DNA of 64,000 bases from Imbricaverruca yamaguchii (Eukaryota; Arthropoda; Thecostraca; Neoverrucidae): assembly GCA_034440575.1 (NCBI GenBank), contig JAOTOL010001453.1, positions 751,001-815,000 on the forward strand. Reading direction: 5' to 3'. A program made the translations under genes and the position numbers. How positions within the stretch are numbered: position 1 is the first letter of the stretch; the number at the start of each line of letters is the position of its first letter. Below, in pieces: positions 56,913 to 64,000 of the stretch. The notes under the pieces were generated by a model. The model saw only the letters and a list, made by a program, of their open reading frames with translations. It was not told where the DNA came from and made no database searches.

Positions 56913-59900
56913 CATGGGTGTAACCATTGGGTGGCTGGGGGGACATGTCCCCCGAATTTCTGAAAAGTGGCGATTTGTTCCCTCTAATTTTGTCCATGTC
57001 CCCCAAGCCTCGCTACCTGAGTATCATTGCCAACAAATTGTACTTAATAATTTATAGAGGCAAATATATATATACCCAAGAGAATCACCAAAAGCATTAA
57101 AAGCTCATGTAGCCAATAAACAAGCTTCGCAGTCTATCTGTAGTCACAAAAGCTCCGAATACTAAATCAGAAACGTTAGAAATTTCTGCTTCTAAACCAT
57201 CCTTGAATAACATGAACCTTGACCATCTTCTGATTTCGCTTGGGTGAAAAATTGTACTCTGCTAGGCAACGCATCTGCAACATCGCTAGACTTTATACGT
57301 CTTAGGCTGCATTCCCCTGTTCATATATTTATATATCTTGAATAAATGCGACTCTGGGTGTTCTTGGGTATCTTCAAGACCACTAGGGGAAGTCATGGAC
57401 AGCCTTAAGAACGTACGTCAAGTTAACGTCGTATTCGTATTCGTATTCAGCGACGAGTTCACAGAGGCCTATTTGTATTGGCATCGGCATCCATCGACGG
57501 GTTTATGATCGATCAAATCAATTAACACTGAACACGCTGGAAGGAACTACACAGGTCTCGCATTACCACTTTAACGGTCAAGGTTCAACGTAAGCCAGTT
57601 TCTTCTGTCGCCTCTCATTTTTTCCTTTTCACCCAAACCTGCCCAGATTTGGTATCAAGTAATTGCCTGTGGTGAACCACACTGTTGTGCGTGTGTCGCA
57701 TGTGCCGAGCGCGGGCCGTGGTTTATGGTTATATGGCACCACGGACGCGCGACCCACTTCCGACTGTTCGCCCTGGCAGGGCCCAGTCGCACCAGGGCAA
57801 AGCCAGAGGTAGCAGTGTGTATAGTCGAGCCGTGGAGAGTGAAAATATAGAGACCGTGATCTACCAGTGTATCGCAAGAGACAGTGAGGACTCAGCGTGC
57901 ACCACCACACACACAACATTTAAAGTAGGGACATCTCAAGGTCAAACTTCTGGGTCAAAGGTTAGCTTCATTTATTAGATGGAGATTTTGAAGCGATATT
58001 GAACAAACGCGAGGTTCGGTTGGTATCGCTTCAATTTCCATCAAATGAGCCTCATTCGACGTGTCTTGCTATGCAGTATCAGAAAGCTAAGCAATCGAAT
58101 TATTTGTCAAGGACAAAGGCCAAGCTGATACTTCGGTCGCCATTTTTTCGCTTCCTCTCAAACGTATCCAAATTTGATACCAAGCCTATGTGAACACTCG
58201 AAGAACATTTCGAACAGGAACATCTCAAGGTCAAAGGTTTGATTAAGTTCTTCGATGTTATCGCGTTGCGTCGTTAGGGCTTAAATTTGCAGAACATTGG
58301 TGTCATTCGTGTTGTGTCATTCGTGTTCTTCAGTTGTGAGTTCTTCAGTCGCCTCACATCGAGGTTTTCGCCCAAGCCTACCCAGCTCCATTTCAAACCA
58401 GGACATATCAAGGTGAAAGGTTTGATTGAGTTATTCGATGCCATCGCGTTTCGTCGCTATGGCTTCAAATTGCAGAAAATGGATGTCATTCGTACCAATG
58501 GATGTCAAGTGACAGCCCATGGTGAACCCTCGAGTAACATTTAAAAACCTGGATATGTCGAGGTCAAACCTCATGGTCAAAGGTTAGTTTGGCTTTTTCT
58601 AAGTATTTGTGATTCGGCGCTAAGGGTTCAAATTGCGCCAAGTGGTTATCATTCGACGTGACTTATGCCGCATTATAATGCTACCCAATATAACTAATTT
58701 CAAAGGTCAAACCGATTTCTTTGGTCGCCTCGCATTTTTTCTTCGCCCTAACCTACCCACATATTATATCAAGCAATAGCCCGTGGTGCACCTCGAGTAA
58801 CATTTCAACCGGGAATCACATTTATTTTCAAAGTCAAAGGTCGACCTCATTTCTTCGATCGCCCCACGTTTCTTCGTTTTCTCCCAAAGCTACCCATGCT
58901 TGGTATGAAGAGAATGCCCGTGGACAACCCTCGAGTAACATTTCAACCCGGGACATGTCAGATCATACCTGAAGGTCAAAGGTTCGTTTAATTTTCAGAG
59001 TCCGCGTTTCGGGGGCTATGACTTCAAGTTGCATTATGCAGGTGTTATTCGATGTGACTTGCCGAACGGTATCAGAATGTTGAGATATTTAAATAATTTC
59101 AAAGGTGTCGCAGGTCCGGCGTGTGTACAATGATTGAGTGCAATATGAATAGGAGGGTCAAATCTATTTTTGTTAGCAACCGTTTTAATAGCAAGCACTC
59201 GTATTCTATATGACTAGGGGCTCTCCCAAGAAATCCGTCATAACCTGATCGGACGGTGCTCTCATCGCTGGTTTGAAGTTTGCTTGGCCACATTGTTGTT
59301 CCGAACGTATAAAATATAGAACTTTTTAAATTGCTGCTTTCCTCTGAATGGTTCAATGGAAGTTGTCAATTTTTCAAGAGAAGCCACACGTGAATGCGCA
59401 CAATTTTATAACTAGCCGGAGTTCATAACCGCAAGAGAGTAATGTAATCAGGGATAGATCCAGGAATTGTCATGGGGGCGCTTGTCTGAAGTGGCGTCAT
59501 TTCCTTAGCGCGACGCCACTACGAAAGCACCTGGAGGGGCGCCTCTGGATGCAAAATTCAAAGGGACAGGATACACTCGGACCTTCCTGAAAAACTCGGC
59601 CTCTTTATTTCACAGGGGCACCTCCGACTGAAACATTCGAGCGGGTACATTGGAACCTTCACAAAGGGACGCCTTTTTCTGGCCTGGGGGACGCCACCTT
59701 CCACGTGGGGGTACATGCCCTCGGTACCACACCCTTTATCCACTCTGGTTGCCATTGCATCGAAACATGTGCCAATAAAACAGGAAAGCATGGGAAAGAT
59801 AATTGAAGGTCCATATATTTTACCACAAAATCATCGTTCAACATTTTATGTTTTTCCTGCTACAAGAAGACGGCTTTTAACACACTTACAGCACTGCTCT

Positions 59901-60258
59901 ATGATGATCGTGAAATCGTGCTCAGCACATATGACACAAAGCTAGATGTCCATAGGCAGTGCTAAGCAGCAAAACTTGTGAAATTGTATATCCTTTTACA
60001 ACATATCCTTCTTAACAACGGTAAATCTGAAAAAAAAATTACATTGATATTGTAAGTAATACATTGAATTCAATTAAATTTCAATGTAAAAGTAATACAT
60101 TGAAATTGAATTGAAGTGGCTGAAAATGGCATTAAAAAAGGGACTGAATACCAAAGAACTTTTTCGGGAGGGGGGGGGCAGGCCCCTCCATCCTGTTCAA
60201 ACCTACCGCGTCCCTGATTCCCCCCCCCCCAATTTCGAATCCGTGGTTACACCCACGG
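56913..60258. mobile_element. candidate non-autonomous hAT-like element enclosing a tandem array
   Basis: The left end reads catgggtgtaaccattgggt. The complement of the right end reads ccgtgggtgtaaccacgga. Both then run into G-rich blocks (ggctggggggacatg and gggggggggg). ctgcacc occurs immediately outside both ends (56906-56912 and 60259-60265), one base short of the 8-bp hAT duplication. The interior is non-coding and holds the array at 57590-59110. Alternatively these are ends of two separate MITEs; 59455-59475 (atcagggatagatccagg) also looks like a hAT-MITE terminus, so nesting is likely. Confidence 0.42.
57590..59110. repeat. tandem array of about 330-bp units, 4-5 diverged copies
   Basis: A unit can be followed as aaggtcaaaggttt-ga, ttcttcgatgccatcgcgtt, tcgtcgctatggcttcaaat, tcattcgacgtgactt, gtatcagaatgctaa, tttcttcggtcgcctcgcat, cgcccaaacctacccagat, tggtatcaagcaatagcccg, tggtgaaccctcgagtaaca and tttcaaccgggacat. 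Copies begin near 57935, 58220, 58405, 58560, 58835 and 58970 with internal deletions. Each copy start carries an AGGTCA-A-AGGTT direct repeat. It is non-coding. Confidence 0.75.
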
Positions 60259-60265
60259 CTGCACC

Positions 60266-60949
60266 TGCACATGGACGTGTTTGACTGGCCGATGACTTCC
60301 CATTTATTACAGTGCGAATAGACCAAATTTACCTATCAGTTTGACATGCCTGGACTCTGAAAAATAGCCACTCTTACTTAACTGATATATCTAGCCTACA
60401 TCCTGAGATGAAGCAGCGATCTATACAGGAGCAGCCGTGAGCTACGTCATAACTGAAACACTCGGACAGTTTTTGAACCAAATGAGGGGAAATATACGCA
60501 GCATCTGAAATATCAATGAACATGTTTGACGTCATTGTATTTTGTTACAAAAAACGTATGTACCATTTCGTATACAAAACTGAAGTATTTTGCTGTCAGT
60601 GAGTGTGAGTCCTTATTAAATTATGTGAGTAGTGAGTACCTTATTAAATTATTTAAGTTCAGTGTTGTCTTCGTTGAAAAGCCTACTCGTAGTGATGACG
60701 TCAGATATGTCGAGCCTGGAAGCGGCCAAGGCAGACACGCGCAGTGAAGTCTGGATCGGGTATTTCTACGTCAAGTTCTTCAACCGAATCACGTCATGGA
60801 GAACAAGCTGAGTGCTTGTGGCACTAAGCTGAACGATTTTCAAAAAAATATGACGCTCGAAAAGGTAGATAATCTATTATCGTGATAATGCAGCATAGCT
60901 GCTGTTCCAAATCTTTCTTTCTCCTTTCTCTTCCAAATCCAGGGCATTG
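60266..60949. other. unassigned stretch
   Basis: No gene recognised. 60525-60750 has an accidental frame without domains. Confidence 0.4.
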
Positions 60950-61226
60950 TGGTGTCGTGTGAACAAACAGTAAAAGCTTGTACAATGTTTTTTTTGTTGT
61001 AAAATTTGTAAAATAGTGAGTAGGGCCATGGCATAAATTATATGTACCTTGGCCGGACACCAGGACTTCCCCTCCAGTGAAAGGGAAGCTGTTTGTGCGT
61101 TCAAATTTATGTTGTATTGTTATTCCACAGTGGGATAGCGCACATTCTTTTGTAATGGTACACTGTAAGCTGTACCCCAATGCTGTAATAAATTGATAAT
61201 TGATTGATGAATCATGACAAGTTTAG
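60950..61226 (+). mobile_element. probable 3'-terminal fragment of a LINE
   Basis: A non-coding block ending ccaatgctgtaataaattga followed by taattgattgatgaa. Termination in gtaataaattgat(tgat)n repeats is common for jockey/CR1-group and similar LINE 3' ends. No coding part is attached, so a severely 5'-truncated insertion is inferred. Confidence 0.4.
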
Positions 61227-62888
61227 TTTGTTTGTTGAGCATTGCTTTCTCATTACATGATAGTTGAAATACATACATGAGGAAATAGGGGAAGGGCTAT
61301 CTGAACACCTTCCGTTTCCCCAACACCTACATTTGGAAGTCTCCCATGTCACGTTCAGCGCATAGATAACAAGAAGATGGCATAACAAAAGATGGCATAA
61401 CAAAAAGATGGAATTATTCATAAATGAAGTACCTTTCTCTACCGAAATATGAAGGTCTGATTGCACAGTTCTACCAATTATTTGTGCATTGAGGTAATGA
61501 AGTCTTCGGGTGTCATTTTAGGCTTCCAAGAGCAGTTAGCTTAGAAAACCAATAAAGAAATTACTTTGGATATTTTTTCTTCTCAATTCCATTGCTATTT
61601 TTAGTGCCCACTAATAACTTGTACCACAGCAGCTACAGTAATCCTGCACAACATTTTCGTACTTTTGAGGGAACTAGTGCCATTCAAAGTTGGCTTTGTC
61701 TACCCCAATGAGTTCAACTTGCTGGGCACTGTATGCAATGTGCCCTCCAATCCATTTCAGCTTGCCCATTGCTTCCATGTGTCCCCCCTCTCCACCAAAT
61801 CATTTTCAGGAATCAATACCCATGCTTGAGGTAATTTTTGAGGATTGAGGACCATCTCGGCGCGCAGTATTGTTCCACAGCTTTCTCATCTTGTCTGAAC
61901 TCGGAAGGTCGATAAATATCGTGTCTGGCTTATTGAAAGTTGTATTTTTACACCTTGGCATAAAGCAAGTATAATAGGGACGTTTTCTGCAATCAATTGT
62001 CCGTCGGATGCCATTTAAGCTAAAACAGTCACGATTAATACAAACTCGGCAGTTTCTTATGCGCAAAATCGAATGTCCGCCAGTAGACCTTCGCGACCCT
62101 CGACATGCGTGACGTCACAGATGTTTTAACGATTCACAAAGCGAGGCATTCTGAAGTTATTTTTGGATTTTGTAAGTTCTTTAAGGACATTTAAAAAATA
62201 AATGAATGCCACAATCGTCTTTCGAATTAAAAATCACGAGTGAATTTTGACAAAAATACGGATTGTCCCTACGTGGAACTTGTCCATTGCCTTCGCATAG
62301 CAGTACGTAAAGCCCAAAAAAACATCCGAATCAATACACTTGATCACACAGTTGAAAAGCCTGCAGCAGCTCTGCTGGCCGTTCATATCGCCTGAGGGTA
62401 GACAGCACGGTATCGTGGTCGAACAGCACGCCTTCCCGTGCCAGTGTGTCTCCGCGCCGGTAACTCTATATCCGTGTTTAACTTCGTCGGCTGCGGATAG
62501 CGTGGATCTCCTGATAAATCTCGTGCGAAGAATGACGGCGTGCAGCTGGCCGCTCGTTATTTCAGTTGGCACCGGGCGGGCCGGGGCGGACAAGGGGTGG
62601 TGGACGGTGGCGGCCGTGCCGTTTACCCGCCCACGGCGAGCCGCAGCCGCTTAGCGCCCAGTGTCCGACCCGGCCAGTCCTGTGTATCGCAACAGTAAAT
62701 ATTACCGGGCCAGCATATGCGACGCGACCACACACGGTCACATTAATCTCGAATCGATTTGAGATGTCACTATGTCGCTTTCACTCCCGTCCTCGCACTC
62801 ACTCTCGCTCTCGCACTCATGCTCTCCCATGAACTCTAATTTTCGCCCTTGCTGTGTTGGCTATTGTGCTCGTATCTTTTCTCTTTGT
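61227..62888. other. unassigned stretch, GC-rich at 62540-62660
   Basis: No gene recognised. A small duplication, agatggcataacaaaa twice, lies at 61375-61405. The GC-rich patch at 62540-62660 is CpG-rich, with frames open on both strands but no domain. Confidence 0.4.
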
Positions 62889-62889
62889 T

Positions 62890-62890
62890 A

Positions 62891-62921
<31 letters not shown>

Positions 62922-62948
62922 TTCTTTTTTTATCTCTCTCACTCTCTC
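62890..62948. repeat. imperfect (CT)n microsatellite
   Basis: A pyrimidine run with tttcttttttta interruption. Confidence 0.92.
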
Positions 62949-62951
62949 CCG

Positions 62952-62952
<1 letters not shown>

Positions 62953-63020
<68 letters not shown>
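62953..63020. repeat. (TA)n microsatellite
   Basis: A pure TA run of about 68 bp, adjacent to the CT run. Confidence 0.97.
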
Positions 63021-63021
<1 letters not shown>

Positions 63022-64000
63022 CGCATAGCGCCTTCCTTATTGTCTGTGGACCAGCTTATCGTGGTGCCTGAGACCTTTCAGTGGTCGGCTGGCGCCTGGT
63101 CGCACCAAGTGACATTCAGGGAGACAGAGTGGCTCTTGGCTACCGCTCACATTGGCCTACGATGGGGGCGGGTCTGCGGACAGCTGGCGCCGCCGACCCG
63201 CCAGCGACCCGCCAGGCGGTCGGCCGACGCCGACAGGGCATCTGCAGCTCGCCCGAGAGGTCCTGGCAATCGGTGAGACATCAGCGCCAGGTGTTGGCGT
63301 GGCCCTGAGCAGGCAGGTGTGGCTGACTGTGTCTGTCGGCTTGTTTTCCCGTCTCCACTTGATTTGTTGCCATTCGGAGGCCAATAAAGCTAGGTTTTTG
63401 AGGCGTCATTTTAAGAAAGTTGATTCTGTAGATGGGTGCCGAAGGATCCATTCTCTACATGGGTGATAAGTGCAAACACCCGTGTTATGTAACGGTGGTC
63501 TGATGGCGTTCACTGAAATGACAAGTATGTTGAAAGTTGATCGATATTATCTGGACATTGCAGGAGAACATCCAGCGCATGATCAAAGCAGTCCAGACTA
63601 CGCTGGTAAGCCAGTGCTTATTTTCTTGCGTGTGTATTCAGATGTGAGGGAGCATTTCAGTGGACACTGATGGTTGGCTCCATCTAGAAGCGCAGCAAAG
63701 GTAGCCGGGCCCGATCCCCCTCCCCCGCCTAACAACCAGAAATAAAATAAATCAAATGAGAAATTAAGACTTTCGTCACGCAAAACTAGAAATGTTCGGC
63801 GCTATGTTCCGAAAGTGATCCGTTTCATAACGATTATTTTTGGCCGAGCCCCCTTCAGAAAAATCTGACTGCCCCTGGCTCTATCACGGTTCCTTGAGAA
63901 ATATCTTGAGAAACTTAACCCAGCTATCTGCAACAGTATGTAGCCATTGATAGAAATGCGGGAATTATCGCTGGTATACCAATTCCCAAGAATTAGTGAA
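63021..64000. other. unassigned tail of the window with MITE-like ends
   Basis: 63160-63310 is GC-rich without a recognised gene. At about 63683-63730 (catctagaag then a C-rich block) and 63846-63892 (gagcccccttcag ... ctgcccctggctctatcac) the sequence resembles facing ends of a short hAT-type MITE. No target duplication was resolved. Confidence 0.35.

Noticed and set aside
60824..61180. 118-codon minus-strand gene
   Set aside because: It overlaps what looks like a LINE 3' terminus on the plus strand and has no recognisable domain.

Overview
This is a window of eukaryotic, almost certainly invertebrate animal, nuclear DNA. There are no operons, ribosome binding sites or compact gene spacing, and no convincing host gene could be reconstructed. 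What can be supported is dominated by mobile elements (non-LTR retrotransposons, a tRNA-derived SINE, a hAT-like DNA transposon, several MITE families) and by an exceptional number of tandem arrays with unit lengths from 1 to about 330 bp. Runs of (T)TAGG-like sequence such as cctaacctaacctagcc and the mixture of element types fit an arthropod or another protostome. That placement is weak; the species cannot be named from this sequence.

Layout. 0.2-5.6 kb is GC- and CpG-rich and holds five minisatellites, a (CGC)n run and a 40-bp VNTR of about 26 copies. 5.6-20.3 kb is mostly unassigned AT-richer DNA. It contains one copy of an approx. 0.85-kb TTAA-flanked MITE (called B here), an old 1.2-kb array with a period near 21 bp, a badly decayed reverse transcriptase relic (13.2-14.6 kb), two small arrays near 16 kb and a long (AT)n. 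20.3-25.7 kb carries a 5'-truncated CR1-like LINE with an uninterrupted 927-codon reading frame, flanked by two inverted copies of a second TTAA MITE (A). 26.4-37 kb is a train of DNA elements: MITE B copy 2, an inverted-terminal element at 28.2-29.2 kb, a complete 3,729-bp hAT-like transposon with 8-bp target duplications and roughly 0.3-kb terminal inverted repeats (29,364-33,092), and a 3.8-kb non-coding element whose ends are built from a reiterated motif. 37.0-38.1 kb is a second, reverse-strand copy of the CR1-like LINE, broken by one nonsense change.

38.5-51.6 kb is again rich in tandem arrays: a 13-bp array, a 27/8-bp array, a 21-bp array of about 1.6 kb, a (CT)87 run and a (GGGCT)n-like array. 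52.4-56.8 kb holds an internally deleted LINE in which the endonuclease end is joined directly to the reverse-transcriptase tail, a complicated inverted-repeat element, and a SINE with perfect 13-bp target duplications. 56.9-60.3 kb may be one non-autonomous hAT-like element enclosing a tandem array whose units each carry a DR1-like AGGTCA pair.

The most interesting item is the hAT-like transposon. Its transposase lies in consecutive reading frames separated by single +1-type shifts. It keeps recognisable RNase H-fold landmarks (FDGR, CDGT, CxxH, SRW, VER) and has an unusual paired-cysteine cluster. Most long open frames elsewhere in the window are artefacts of tandem repeats that stay open in several frames.
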